A stretch of DNA of 64,000 nt from Legionella sainthelensi (GTDB lineage: Bacteria > Pseudomonadota > Gammaproteobacteria > Legionellales > Legionellaceae). Below the pieces are notes generated by a model that was given only the letters and a program-made list of their open reading frames with translations, did no database searches and was not told the origin of the DNA. Shown here piece after piece: positions 44,124 to 55,171 of the stretch. Numbering within the stretch: the first letter of the stretch is position 1; every line of letters begins with the position of its first letter. The position numbers were made by a program, and so were the translations under genes. The DNA lies in NCBI RefSeq assembly GCF_900637685.1, contig NZ_LR134388.1:1251501-1315500 (forward strand), given 5' to 3'.

Positions 44124-46952
44124 TTAAAATACTATTATTGATTTTTTAAGTTTATTATTTTCTTCTTCAATTTCCAATTTACTGCGGCGAGAGCCAAAAA
44201 AACCAAGCTCAGGACATGACTTTGATAAATAAAGGCGCTCTGGGAGAATCGTGGCCAGCTCTCCTAAATTATTCGTTTGTGCTAAGAGTGGTTCCTCTGT
44301 CTCAAATAACTCATCGACTTTTTCTTTAATAATTAAATCTTGGAGTCCTACATTTTCTAATAAATGATCTACTGCATTTTTGAGTGTAAATCGTTCAGTT
44401 AATAACTTTTGTGCTTCTACTATGGTCTTATAATTCTCTGAATTTATGATATCTTTACTGTATGCTAACTGATTTTCTTCTCGAGCCACAATTGAGTTTA
44501 AAATATCTTGTGGATCTCTTGATTCAGGTTGACGCTTATAGGCAGAATCCGGATTTTTGATAAGCCATTTGGGGAGTGGTTCTTTATCATGTTCCTTTAT
44601 AAAGTCTTTTTCCTTTTTTAATAAACTGAATTTACCGTAACGATACTCGCCAATATCAACGGCATTTCCATACTTGCCCCCTTTAATAAATACATCATCA
44701 GTAACTGAACCAAATTTAGTATACACAACGCCAACGTCTAATACACTGATAATTGCTGAGCCATTATTTCTCATACCCATATCATCCATTCGACACACGT
44801 ATTTGCAACTTTGCTTTAATTGCAGTAACTCATGTGCCTCACACCAGGGATGTATTTCTATGTAAGGATTATTAAGAGTCGCTCCATCTTCCTTAACTTG
44901 TCGATTTAATTCCTTGACTAGGTTTTTCCAATAATCTCTACGTTGACTGTTAGTAAATTTACTATCATAGGCTTGTTTTATTTGATAAGTTTCGACAGCA
45001 ACACTACCAAATCGTTCTTCAACTATTCGTTGCATTAACTCTTGATCTTGTGGATCACCTGCTAGTTTTACAATGGGTATTTGCGGTATTTTTTTCTCAA
45101 TACTAGATGCATTTTGTTTTACTAGTTGTGCCAATTTTAGGGCCTCTTCGAATCCTTTACCTGGACGAATCGTACCAAAAGATAAGATATTAGGTTTTTT
45201 AGCCACTACATCCAAAGGGTGATCAGGGGTTGTGCTTAATTTTTGCGATGCAACGGTTAATCCAGATTTTCCTTTTAAATCATATTTTTTAACGGGATAT
45301 TTATCTAAAGTATACTCTTCACCAACTTCTCTTATCTTTTTAGCAACGCCAGTAGATTCAGTTGTATTTCTCTTATCACAATCACCATAAGTAGCGGCAA
45401 TAATGGCGTTATCTCGGTCTGATTCGTTAAAAAATTGCACGCTATCTGCTTGGCGCATTAAGTCATGGGTATATTGTTGTAAATAACGTCGGGTATAATT
45501 TTGCTTATACTCATGGATCGTGATATTGACTTTGATCTTTGCTTCTTGAAATTTCTTGATATCTTCCGGAGTAATAAATACACCACAATCTGGTGGACGT
45601 ATATGAATATCAAGATGAGTGTCCTCTTCAATTGGCTGCATGCTGGCAATCATACTTTTAATCACTTCAGGTTTGATTGGATCGCGTCGGTTTGCTTGAT
45701 AAGCTAAATGAAATCCTTCGCTTGCGGAAAGAATTCTTTTGCCATAAAAACCACTCAACATTTTATTCGCAGAAAGATAAGGCTCCTGTTGATTTGAAAT
45801 TAAGTTTTGTAATTCTAAGATTAAATTATCTCTATAGCCGTCATTATTTGCAAAAATATCCTGAATGTTTTCCAGTTTGTTTTTAACGTTTGTATAAGAG
45901 CGGATCGCATCTTCAACTGGATTTAATAAGGCCTTAATGAATTTTTCTTGGTCATAGACTTCTTTAAAGCCATCGTTAAAAATAAGTTTAATAAAGGTTA
46001 ATTTACTTTGTAAGTCTTCATTTTCCTCATTAATTGCTTTAAAGCTATGCTCATATCGTTCAGCTACAGCAAGACGGATCCGGCTAAGCTCTTCTAACTG
46101 CGTGATAATTCCTTTAATGGAGCCTTTTAATTCGTCAAATCCATAAAAATTTCTAAATTTTTTATCTCGCTCTAAATCATAAGGCAAATTATTACTGTGA
46201 AAGTCATAGGTGTAGTCTTTGATTCCAGTAAATTTATCCGTTAATTTTTCCAATGCTTTTAAATTGACTGGACCTGCAAAATGTTCTTTAAGGGATAAAA
46301 AATTATCGAGGGCTTTTATATGTCTCGTTGAAAAGTCTTTGGGGATTAAATGGGCTTCAATATATTCATTTAAAGAACAACGATCTTTAATATTCTCTTT
46401 ATTTTCATTATATAATTTAATTAAACGCGCTAACTTGCTTTTTGGTTTTTTAATTTTACTTAGCTCGTCATTATTATCTTCTATGGCCTTTTCTAACTTG
46501 GTTTTTTTTGTTTTTAAGGAGTTAATTATTTTATCAACGTTTATTTCATCAAGTTGGATGGGTTTTTGGGAGTAAATATCCATTATAGTAAGTGATTGTA
46601 AGCTGTTATCATGCTTTACAAGAACTTTTGGGGTTCTGGGACTAACGGTTTTAATATTCACCTCTTGGGCTTCTTCTATTGAAGAAAGAGCTTCTTTTAA
46701 CTTATAACCGCTAATTAGGGTATTTTCATTGGCAACTGGCTGTAAGACTATCGCACTTGGGATGGTGTCGGCTGGAATAGAAGTAGTGTCGCTCGGAAAT
46801 GGGATGCTATAGTGTCTTTGGTCTTTTTTTAACCAGGTACAGGGTATGTCATAATTTTCTGCAAAACCTAATTCTAAAGAAGCAGCATATTGTCCATCTC
46901 CAGTTTTTGCGTCCTCATCAAATGGTGCTGTTAGTAAATATATTTTTGGCAT
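44124..46952 (-). CDS. Large effector-like protein with GT-B glycosyltransferase-like C-terminal region
   Basis: A 942-residue protein. Residues 1-30 (KIYLLTAPFDEDAKTGDGQYA) look like the nucleotide-sugar-binding start of a GT-B fold. A long helical, coiled-coil insert fills about residues 140-480. From about residue 590 FGTIRPGKGFEEALKLAQLV followed by IVKLAGDP matches the donor-binding half of GT4-type enzymes. Later blocks include PYIEIHPWCEAHELLQLKQS and NGSAIISVLDVGVVY. The C terminus is acidic then hydrophobic (KLEIEEENNKLKKSIIVF), a good Dot/Icm E-block. Probably a translocated glycosyltransferase that modifies a host target (inference). Confidence 0.68.
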   Translation of the reverse strand: MPKIYLLTAPFDEDAKTGDGQYAASLELGFAENYDIPCTWLKKDQRHYSIPFPSDTTSIPADTIPSAIVLQPVANENTLISGYKLKEALSSIEEAQEVNIKTVSPRTPKVLVKHDNSLQSLTIMDIYSQKPIQLDEINVDKIINSLKTKKTKLEKAIEDNNDELSKIKKPKSKLARLIKLYNENKENIKDRCSLNEYIEAHLIPKDFSTRHIKALDNFLSLKEHFAGPVNLKALEKLTDKFTGIKDYTYDFHSNNLPYDLERDKKFRNFYGFDELKGSIKGIITQLEELSRIRLAVAERYEHSFKAINEENEDLQSKLTFIKLIFNDGFKEVYDQEKFIKALLNPVEDAIRSYTNVKNKLENIQDIFANNDGYRDNLILELQNLISNQQEPYLSANKMLSGFYGKRILSASEGFHLAYQANRRDPIKPEVIKSMIASMQPIEEDTHLDIHIRPPDCGVFITPEDIKKFQEAKIKVNITIHEYKQNYTRRYLQQYTHDLMRQADSVQFFNESDRDNAIIAATYGDCDKRNTTESTGVAKKIREVGEEYTLDKYPVKKYDLKGKSGLTVASQKLSTTPDHPLDVVAKKPNILSFGTIRPGKGFEEALKLAQLVKQNASSIEKKIPQIPIVKLAGDPQDQELMQRIVEERFGSVAVETYQIKQAYDSKFTNSQRRDYWKNLVKELNRQVKEDGATLNNPYIEIHPWCEAHELLQLKQSCKYVCRMDDMGMRNNGSAIISVLDVGVVYTKFGSVTDDVFIKGGKYGNAVDIGEYRYGKFSLLKKEKDFIKEHDKEPLPKWLIKNPDSAYKRQPESRDPQDILNSIVAREENQLAYSKDIINSENYKTIVEAQKLLTERFTLKNAVDHLLENVGLQDLIIKEKVDELFETEEPLLAQTNNLGELATILPERLYLSKSCPELGFFGSRRSKLEIEEENNKLKKSIIVF

Positions 46953-47067
46953 GATTATTATAATAGATTGTTACGTTGAGAACATATTACGATATGAAGC
47001 TTAAAGAGATATTAAGAGACATGGTTTTAGCCAATAAAAAAGCTATTCCATGTCTTTATATAAGAAT

Positions 47068-47595
47068 TTAGATTACATATTTTGTCATTCGTAGCATTTT
47101 AAAAGATTGGTCCTTGGAAAGAGCGAAATATTTGGGTTCTATCATTTGGTAACCACAAATCTGATAAAGTTTTGCGCCTGGTAATGTGGCCATCATTTCA
47201 AACTTGGTAAATCCATTAGCCAATGCTTGTTGTTCGCAATATTCCAAGAGTTTTTTTCCTAGTCCTTGGCGGGCATAATTGGGGTGAACAAAAAATGCTC
47301 TAATTTTGGCATAGTCTTTCTGAGGATCTAAAAATCCCTCCTCACGAGCTTTGCATTGATCACCTCCAAATAAAGTTTTTCGTTTACTCCATCCTCCACA
47401 TGCAATAAGCACTTCATTTTTTTCAATAACATAATATGTTTGATCGTTAATCAATTCTTTGTCTACACCAAAAATCGCATGAATTGCTCCTTCAATTTCC
47501 ATATTTGTATAGTCACTAGAGCTTAAAACTCTAGCTGAATGTTCAATAAGTTGATTTAGTTGCGGTATATCATCACTCTGTGCTGGTCTTATCAT
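47068..47595 (-). CDS. GNAT family N-acetyltransferase
   Basis: A 175-residue acetyl-CoA-dependent acetyltransferase. The acetyl-CoA loop is NYARQGLGKKLLEYCEQQA, preceded by AKIRAFFVHP and followed by GFTKFEMMATLPGAKLYQICGY. Substrate unknown. It is divergent from the Lrp-type regulator at 47722, with a 126-base shared control region, so Lrp may regulate it (inference). Confidence 0.9.
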   Translation of the reverse strand: MIRPAQSDDIPQLNQLIEHSARVLSSSDYTNMEIEGAIHAIFGVDKELINDQTYYVIEKNEVLIACGGWSKRKTLFGGDQCKAREEGFLDPQKDYAKIRAFFVHPNYARQGLGKKLLEYCEQQALANGFTKFEMMATLPGAKLYQICGYQMIEPKYFALSKDQSFKMLRMTKYVI

Positions 47596-47721
47596 AATTG
47601 CTCTCTTTTTGATCTTATTGATTTGACGAGTAATTTATCACGAAATATAAATAAATAAATTTCTAATTTATTGTGTTTTTATTTCATTTTATAATTAGAT
47701 ATTTAATGGTTTAGGTAATAT

Positions 47722-48237
47722 ATGAAAAAGAATAAAGAGGAAAAGCCAACAACTGAACCCGCTAAAGCAGTCTTTTTGGATAAAATTGATCGAAAAATTT
47801 TAAATCTACTACAAAAAGACAATCAAATTACGAATCTTTCTTTAGCAGAAAAAGTAGGAATTTCAGCCCCTCCTTGTTTTAGACGTGTAAAACGATTACG
47901 GGACGAGGGTATTATTGTTAAAGATGTTTCTTTAGTTGATCCTTTTAAAGCAGGGCGAGGTCTTATTGTGTTTGCTAATATCACCTTGGAGAAACAAAGA
48001 GAGGATTTATTAGCTCATTTTGAGCGTAAAATGGCAGAGCAAGAAGAAGTAAAGCAATGCTACTTTGTTTCTGGTGAGACTGATTATTTATTAATCATTC
48101 ATGTGTCAGATATGAATCATTATAATGAATTTGCACGCCGAGTATTTGCAAATGAAGCGAACATTAAAATGTTTCGCAGTAGTTTTTGTCTGAATCGAAC
48201 GAAATACAACACCAATATTCAGTTCCCGGAGGATTAA
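47722..48237 (+). CDS. Lrp/AsnC family transcriptional regulator
   Basis: A 171-residue regulator. Residues about 20-75 form the AsnC-type helix-turn-helix (LDKIDRKILNLLQKDNQI, then SLAEKVGISAPPCFRRVKRL). Residues about 90-165 are the RAM ligand-binding domain (VKQCYFVSGETDYLLIIHV). A short basic extension precedes the HTH. Such proteins sense amino acids. It is divergent from the GNAT gene and may control it and itself; the AT-rich gap 47596-47721 would hold the sites. Confidence 0.93.
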   Translation: MKKNKEEKPTTEPAKAVFLDKIDRKILNLLQKDNQITNLSLAEKVGISAPPCFRRVKRLRDEGIIVKDVSLVDPFKAGRGLIVFANITLEKQREDLLAHFERKMAEQEEVKQCYFVSGETDYLLIIHVSDMNHYNEFARRVFANEANIKMFRSSFCLNRTKYNTNIQFPED

Positions 48238-48520
48238 TCTTTACCCCCTAAGGCAAAATAACAAAAATGAATACATGTTTTAACGACAATTTACCCTACT
48301 CAACTGCATCAAAGTGGTTTTCGCCTCGATGTGCAGTAAAATCAATCCTAATAGGGTTTATAGCAAACTAATCTTCATACGACATTCAAACCATGTAGGA
48401 AACTATTCCATATTGGAGAACTGTATTCCAAATTTTCTCTTGCATATAAGCTACTGTTCACTTCACGTTGCTAAGATTTAATTAAGGACAATTAAATTTA
48501 GTTAAAACTAAGTAACTATT
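48238..48520. other. Intergenic promoter region of the putative ADP-ribosyltransferase gene
   Basis: About 280 bases, no coding frame. AT-rich near its end (TTAATTAAGGACAATTAAATTTAG). GAGGTGGG before ATG 48536 is the ribosome binding site. Confidence 0.3.
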
Positions 48521-48535
48521 ATGCGAGGTGGGATC

Positions 48536-50323
48536 ATGGGAATCTCCAGCGAAGAAATTAAAAAAGATTTGGAAAAACTAATTTCATCTAAATTTACATT
48601 ACCACCCAAACAGTTTGCTCAAGAGGAATTAGCAGTGAAGCAAACCATGCAAAAATTACTGCATGTATTAGCACAACCAGCTGAGCAACACCATATGTTA
48701 TCCAGGATATCAGTCGAATCAATTGAAAATATGACTCGACGTGGCCAACTTACAGTAATAGCAAAAAACTTGGATGATAATTTTTTAAGATCTGTTGCGA
48801 ATATGATGAAAAATACAAAAATTGAATTTAAACAAGATCGTGAAAAAATTCGGATATCTGAATTGTATGCAGGCTGTAAGAACACGCTTATGAAAGCTAA
48901 AGGGAGCGAACCTACTTTTGGAGACGTATTATTAAGAATGTACACGGAAGACACTCCTTTTTTTAAAAAAATAAACGCCATTGTTGGGGGATATAATGAT
49001 CCTAAAACAACGACAGATGACGAAAGAAAAATGGCCTTTTTATTAAACGTCGCAATACATAAGGCGGGTTTGGATAAACGTAAACTTGAAGTACAACAAA
49101 CACCAGATGAACTACTTCGAGGACAAAGTTTTGGATTAGATAATGCTCTGAAAAAATTTGAAAAGGTAAAGGAGCTACAAGCTCAAGATAAACTGGCTAC
49201 TCTTTCACCAGAGGAACTCGTAGAAATTAATATTGTGGATATTGCAGCTAAAAAAATTCTTAGCACTACTACCAATATAGATGTCACAGCCAAATTTGCC
49301 AAAAGTAATGGAGTAATTTTGCATATTAAAAATCCAGAAAGGCTAGCAGATTATTATAACGTGGCAAATATATCAAGGTTTGAGAAGGAGGAAGAATTTA
49401 TCTCAAGGATTCCTGATGATATTGCTATGGTTCCAATTTCTATCACCAAGGACGCTAAGGGTATGAACCATATTGAAGTAGTATGTATCCACTCCGAAAA
49501 TGTACTTCTCCATAACTCAACGCGCTTGAATGATATACGTAACTCTTTAATAAATTATATTAAAAATGAAATTGAAAAGAACGATGAAACTCCTCCATCT
49601 CGTCATTTGAATGCAATTAAAAAACTCAGAGACAAACATAATTTTAATCGAAATCAATTGGACTCAATGGAAAAATTGATAACAATTATTAATGACTCTG
49701 AAAAAACTGCTATGTTTGATAGTGAGAAACAAAATGAGTTTCTAGAAAAAGCGTTTCTTACCCTTCAAGAACTTTATAAAACGCAGTTAAATAGAGCACA
49801 TCCAAAACCTTATCAAAAAGAAAGAATTGATGCGATCAATATCATGTTACATGATTATGCCGCTGTAGTTGCGGATTTAAAGGTCGTCCATGAAAACCGT
49901 AATCCAATAGAAATTATCGCTCAAGAGAAAGAGAGACTTGAAGCAAATATAGATGGGAAGCGTCGATGGATGGCATCAATTACTCCGGAAGATCAATCGA
50001 TTATTGCCCCCATAAAAAAAGATTTGGATAAGCTGATTAACCCAGCATCATCTCCAGCCGATATTAGGGCGGCAGCAAATAATATACTGGGCTTTATCAC
50101 CCCAGAAATTGAAAATAAATTCCCCACGTTACAAGAAAATATGAAGGATGTGATAGGATCATTGAATAAAATTGAACAATTTGAGGACAAAAAATCTTCT
50201 CAGGAAAAAACGCCTCCCTCTGTAAATTTTAAATTAGAATTGCAAAAATCAAAAGAGCAATCCTACGTCAATGAAATTGTGGAAGAGGATGTTTCTAGGA
50301 CAAATGTAATGGCAAATTTTTAA
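48536..50323 (+). CDS. Putative R-S-E mono-ADP-ribosyltransferase, Dot/Icm effector candidate
   Basis: A 595-residue hydrophilic protein starting MGISSEEIKKDL behind GAGGTGGG. Residues about 130-290 follow the arginine-type ART pattern: VLLRMYTEDTPFFKKIN (start helices), LLRGQ with Arg195, LSTTTNIDVTAKFA with the S-T-x motif at 243-245, then SNGVILHIK. The catalytic box ISRFEKEEEF is exactly S-x-F-x-x-E-x-E, with Glu285 and Glu287. Spacing between the three motifs is reasonable for the family. Residues 330-595 are long charged helices. The C terminus is acidic (NEIVEEDVSRTN). Likely it transfers ADP-ribose from NAD+ to a host protein. Homology was seen by motif only. Confidence 0.66.
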   Translation: MGISSEEIKKDLEKLISSKFTLPPKQFAQEELAVKQTMQKLLHVLAQPAEQHHMLSRISVESIENMTRRGQLTVIAKNLDDNFLRSVANMMKNTKIEFKQDREKIRISELYAGCKNTLMKAKGSEPTFGDVLLRMYTEDTPFFKKINAIVGGYNDPKTTTDDERKMAFLLNVAIHKAGLDKRKLEVQQTPDELLRGQSFGLDNALKKFEKVKELQAQDKLATLSPEELVEINIVDIAAKKILSTTTNIDVTAKFAKSNGVILHIKNPERLADYYNVANISRFEKEEEFISRIPDDIAMVPISITKDAKGMNHIEVVCIHSENVLLHNSTRLNDIRNSLINYIKNEIEKNDETPPSRHLNAIKKLRDKHNFNRNQLDSMEKLITIINDSEKTAMFDSEKQNEFLEKAFLTLQELYKTQLNRAHPKPYQKERIDAINIMLHDYAAVVADLKVVHENRNPIEIIAQEKERLEANIDGKRRWMASITPEDQSIIAPIKKDLDKLINPASSPADIRAAANNILGFITPEIENKFPTLQENMKDVIGSLNKIEQFEDKKSSQEKTPPSVNFKLELQKSKEQSYVNEIVEEDVSRTNVMANF

Positions 50324-50601
50324 TAGGGAGATAGTTGCTAAATTAAAATCTGGATGAGGAAAAATATCGGTTTTACTTTTGTCACTTCTTCTGATGAAAC
50401 TACTTTTGTTTTTATCAGGAGTACAATTATATAAGCTGGCCGGGAGCTAGACAACTTTTTGCGACATATATGAACCATCCTCGACTCCCCCATGTCGCTT
50501 TTCCACAGATAGTTTGTCTGTGTATTTTGTCAAATTGGCATAATATTTTCTTAACAATTGTAGTTTACAATTTGCACACATTTTCTTTAAATGAGTTTAT
50601 T
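50324..50601. other. Intergenic region, nothing recognised
   Basis: Between the ART-like gene and the small acidic gene. An in-frame extension of the downstream ORF (from 50470) has no start support. The 3' end may hold its promoter; no terminator was found. Confidence 0.3.
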
Positions 50602-50895
50602 ATGAATGACAATGAATTAGATAGCGATTTAGAAGACTTACCAACGTCGTCACCAACTTTAAGAAGACAAAATTCAATAACGAGTGCTGATGATATAAAT
50701 CAGCGATTTTTTGATACAGAAACCCACGAAATAGTTTTTGGGAATCCAGATCTGAGTCATTCATCCAACAAAAATTTAATAAAACTACAGTTGTGGCAAT
50801 CAGGACGATGTAATCCAAATCGATTTTTCTATTCAAGAAAAGATGAGTATGATGATGTTGCTGGCATGAATGCAATAGTAGCCTGTAACGCATAA
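50602..50895 (+). CDS. Small acidic hypothetical protein
   Basis: A 97-residue protein starting MNDNELDSDLEDLPTSSPTL; the longer frame to 50470 looks non-coding. It is acidic at the N terminus and has a middle rich in S/T (RRQNSITSADDINQRFF). No domain, membrane segment or signal peptide. It could be a small effector or a remnant of one; it has no family match I can name. Confidence 0.5.
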   Translation: MNDNELDSDLEDLPTSSPTLRRQNSITSADDINQRFFDTETHEIVFGNPDLSHSSNKNLIKLQLWQSGRCNPNRFFYSRKDEYDDVAGMNAIVACNA

Positions 50896-51259
50896 CAATA
50901 GAAGTAAGTATACAAAAGTGCTGCATTAAGATTTCCTGGGGTATGGAGGAGCGCATGCTTGCTGGGATGTGAGTGTTCACGACAGTTCCTTCGCAGTCAA
51001 TTTACAGGAATAGGTTGCAAACCTCTGTAAGCGGGATTGACCAAAAGTGAATGTTGTGACCGTTACAGAAAAGGCATAATTATATGCCAGTTATAGAGCA
51101 ATAAGAGGAGCAACCCTAAATCACCGTTCCCAATTAATATAATATGAGTTTGATTTGTATATTGTATAAAACGATTGGTTGGCCCTCTATTGCTCGAAAG
51201 TAAACGCCTCCTCTAGGCAAACTTAATTCGATAAGTTTGCGCTATTATGCGAACGACTC
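50896..51259. other. Intergenic region downstream of eno
   Basis: 364 bases between the convergent small gene and eno. Apart from the hairpin at 51217-51240 I see no gene or repeat. A minus-strand frame at 50600-50980 is a shadow. Confidence 0.35.
51217..51240 (-). terminator. Hairpin after eno
   Basis: A perfect 9-bp stem GCAAACTTA/TAAGTTTGC with a 6-base loop, 19 bases past the eno stop. No long T run follows on the minus strand, so it may be a weak terminator or an RNA 3' stabiliser. Confidence 0.45.
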
Positions 51260-52546
<1,287 letters not shown>

Positions 52547-52566
52547 TTAAAGTTTTTAGTATTGTT

Positions 52567-53172
52567 TTAGGTAAAGCGTACTGCTCCGAGTTGTATTAAA
52601 ATTCTGACAAGAGGGCGCAAAGGTAATCCTAAGATGGTATCCTCACTGCCTTGCACCTCTTTAAATAACCATTTACCTTGAGTTTCATAGTGATAAGCAC
52701 CGCAACTATGATAAGGCTTTTCACTTTGCAGATAGGCTTCAATTGTTTGCGCGCTTAAATGGTGCAAGGTTAAATAGGCTATTTCATGATGTTGCCAAAG
52801 TATTTCATTATTTTTGGCAATACAAAGACACGCGATTTGTTGATGCGTTTTTCCACTTAATAAACTTAAATGTTCTATTGCAGTTTGGTGGTTTAAGGGT
52901 TTATTGAGAATTAATTTTCCAAATACGCACAGTTGATCTGCTGCAATAATAAAATCTTCTGGATGAGATTGACTCACTTCCAACGCCTTGCAGGCTGCCA
53001 AAGTGTACCCTAAATTAAGTGTATTTTCCGAATCAAAGGTCGCTTTGATCGCTTCTTCATCACAATGGGCGGGGATTACAGAGAATTCAATACCGAGTGA
53101 TTGCAGCAGTTGTAGGCGAATGGATGAGGCTGAAGCGAGAGTAATTGATTCTTGTTGTAAGAACTTAGACAT
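52567..53172 (-). CDS. Maf family nucleotide pyrophosphatase
   Basis: A 201-residue house-cleaning enzyme that hydrolyses non-canonical or modified nucleoside triphosphates. The family start LASASSIRLQLLQSLGIEF has the S-x-x-R motif, and FIIAADQLCVFG holds the catalytic Asp. It most resembles the YceF type (7-methyl-GTP), by the Q in ADQ. It overlaps the ZIP gene by 8 bases and precedes eno, so all may be one transcript. Confidence 0.92.
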   Translation of the reverse strand: MSKFLQQESITLASASSIRLQLLQSLGIEFSVIPAHCDEEAIKATFDSENTLNLGYTLAACKALEVSQSHPEDFIIAADQLCVFGKLILNKPLNHQTAIEHLSLLSGKTHQQIACLCIAKNNEILWQHHEIAYLTLHHLSAQTIEAYLQSEKPYHSCGAYHYETQGKWLFKEVQGSEDTILGLPLRPLVRILIQLGAVRFT

Positions 53173-53923
53173 AAATAGCTACCAAAGCCATGAGTGAAAA
53201 ACCGATAATCACAAAACTAAAATCTTTAAGATTGCAACAACGTTCCACCATAACACAGCGCTCTAGGCCATGTAATGTCCCTAAATAAAGAAATGTACCC
53301 GCAGATGAGGCAATTAAAATTGGGTCAAATATGGAGTTAGTCTCTACTCCTTGGCCAAAATACCAACCTAGATAAATGCCTAGCGGAGTCATAAAGCTAA
53401 ATAGAAGAAAAAAGACGAGACTCGTATTCATACTCATTGAACTTTTATTCAATTGCACTGCGATTGCAAAGCTTTCTGCCCACTTATGGGTAATAATCGC
53501 AAGAAAAATCATAATGATCATTGAATTATGGTGGGATATCCCTAGGGCAGCTCCAAGCATAACCGAGTGTATGGAGAGCATTGCCCAAGCTAAAATTGCG
53601 AATGCCGGATGTGTCGCGCTATTATGATGATATAGCTCTTTGCCCAGGTGTTCAAACCATAAAAAAATAAGAAATACAGTACCGGTGATGATAAACGCAA
53701 AAGGATAGTTGTATCCCATTTTCATGAATAAAGCATTTGCGTCGGGGAGCATATGTAATAATCCAGCTCCTAAAAATACTCCTGTAGCTAATGTTTCCCC
53801 TATAGGAAAATCAATATGCTTATCATCTTTAATTCGTTTTCTAAAGGGATACCAGCCTGCCATTAAAATAACTATAAAAATGGAAAAGGCAAAAAATATT
53901 TTTAAACTGGTAGCTGATACCAT
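53165..53923 (-). CDS. ZIP family divalent metal transporter
   Basis: A 252-residue inner-membrane protein with eight predicted helices that imports Zn2+, Fe2+ or Mn2+. Helix IV holds the metal motif HKWAESFAIAVQL; helix II has FLGAGLLHMLPDANA, and helix V lies near MTPLGIYLGWYFG. It overlaps maf by 8 bases. The CDF exporter is next upstream on the same strand, so uptake and efflux genes sit together. Confidence 0.9.
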   Translation of the reverse strand: MVSATSLKIFFAFSIFIVILMAGWYPFRKRIKDDKHIDFPIGETLATGVFLGAGLLHMLPDANALFMKMGYNYPFAFIITGTVFLIFLWFEHLGKELYHHNSATHPAFAILAWAMLSIHSVMLGAALGISHHNSMIIMIFLAIITHKWAESFAIAVQLNKSSMSMNTSLVFFLLFSFMTPLGIYLGWYFGQGVETNSIFDPILIASSAGTFLYLGTLHGLERCVMVERCCNLKDFSFVIIGFSLMALVAIYV

Positions 53924-54034
53924 TACTTATCCTATTTCTATATCTAAGAAAAGAAATACAACCTGAACACAAAGTAAAATCAGTATTCATTAATCTTTAC
54001 AGCATTCAGGCTACCTCAAGCCAAACACAATAGT

Positions 54035-55171
54035 TTAGTTGTGATGCATGATTTCTTGCAAGCTAAATAAACGAACTTCTACAACATCAGTTTGTAATTT
54101 TAATGTTTGTAGTGCTCTTTTATGTAACTCCTGCCATTGCGTAAAGTGTTTTTCACACACCATATCTATCTCAAGCTTTCCGTCTAAATAGTGCAAATTC
54201 CAGAATAGTATTTGGGGAAAGTCCCGGTGAATTTCATGAAGTAACTGTTCATATAATACTCTTCTGCTGGGTAGATGTAACGAAGGACAAAAGCGTTCAT
54301 CATCTTCTGGATCAACGTGCACTATTACATCTTTAACACTTTCAATCTGCTCTGTTAATGCATGATGTACATGTTGGGCAATATAATGTCCTTCTGAGAC
54401 TGATATTTTAGGCGATACTAAAATATGTACGTCAATTAATACGTTTTCACCCATAGATCGGCTACGTAATTGATGTATTTTTTCAACCCCATCTACCTTT
54501 TGGATTACTTGCTCAATCTGTGCTAATAACTCTGCGCTGACGGCTGTGTCCACCAATTCTTTAACACTATTCCAAGCATAATCACCCCCCATTTTTATAA
54601 TCATAAAACCTACAATTATCGCTGCTATGGCATCTAGAGAACTAAAGCCCCATAAACTGCCAATTAATCCTACCAAAACAACAAGAGAAGATGCGGCATC
54701 AGAACGATGATGCCAGGCATTAGCAGTAATTAACTTGGAGTTGATACGTTTTCCAATGTATAAAGTGTAATGAAATAAAAACTCATTACTCATAATCGAA
54801 AAACAAATCACGGGCAGTGATAACCAATCAGGTTTGATGTGATCCGATTTGAGCAGGTCATATAATGAATCCCAAGCGATACCAACACCTGCCAAAATAA
54901 GTAAAAGAGCTAATAATAAAGTTGCGGCTGTTTCGATACGTTGATGTCCATAAGGATGGCTCGCATCTGCATCAAGACTCCCATATTTAGAAGCGAATAA
55001 AACCATCGCATCAGTAATGAGATCAGAAAAAGAATGAACTCCATCAGCTACTAATGCATGGGAGTGGAAGAAATATCCACCAACGAGTTTAAGAATGCCA
55101 AGAAGGGCATTTGCAATTGCCCCTAAAAGAGTTACTCTTTTTGCTTGCTGGTATCTGTCAAGTTGAATCAT
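54035..55171 (-). CDS. Cation diffusion facilitator (FieF/CzcD-type) metal exporter
   Basis: A 378-residue Zn2+/Fe2+-H+ antiporter. The metal site is seen as ADGVHSFSDLITDAM (helix II) and NAWHHRSDAASSL (helix V). A cytoplasmic dimerisation domain follows (VLIDVHILVSPKISVSEGH, then VIVHVDPEDDERF). About 75 extra residues at the C terminus (RVLYEQLLHEIHRDFPQILF...) form a second similar fold, longer than FieF. It protects from metal excess. No regulator is adjacent. Confidence 0.92.
   Translation of the reverse strand: MIQLDRYQQAKRVTLLGAIANALLGILKLVGGYFFHSHALVADGVHSFSDLITDAMVLFASKYGSLDADASHPYGHQRIETAATLLLALLLILAGVGIAWDSLYDLLKSDHIKPDWLSLPVICFSIMSNEFLFHYTLYIGKRINSKLITANAWHHRSDAASSLVVLVGLIGSLWGFSSLDAIAAIIVGFMIIKMGGDYAWNSVKELVDTAVSAELLAQIEQVIQKVDGVEKIHQLRSRSMGENVLIDVHILVSPKISVSEGHYIAQHVHHALTEQIESVKDVIVHVDPEDDERFCPSLHLPSRRVLYEQLLHEIHRDFPQILFWNLHYLDGKLEIDMVCEKHFTQWQELHKRALQTLKLQTDVVEVRLFSLQEIMHHN

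Noticed and set aside
45501..46575. Several plus-strand frames inside the 942-residue gene
   Set aside because: Antisense shadows of a long, well-supported frame.
50470..50601. N-terminal extension of the small acidic ORF
   Set aside because: No ribosome binding site before ATG 50470; the extension is hydrophobic and unlike the rest. ATG 50602 preferred.
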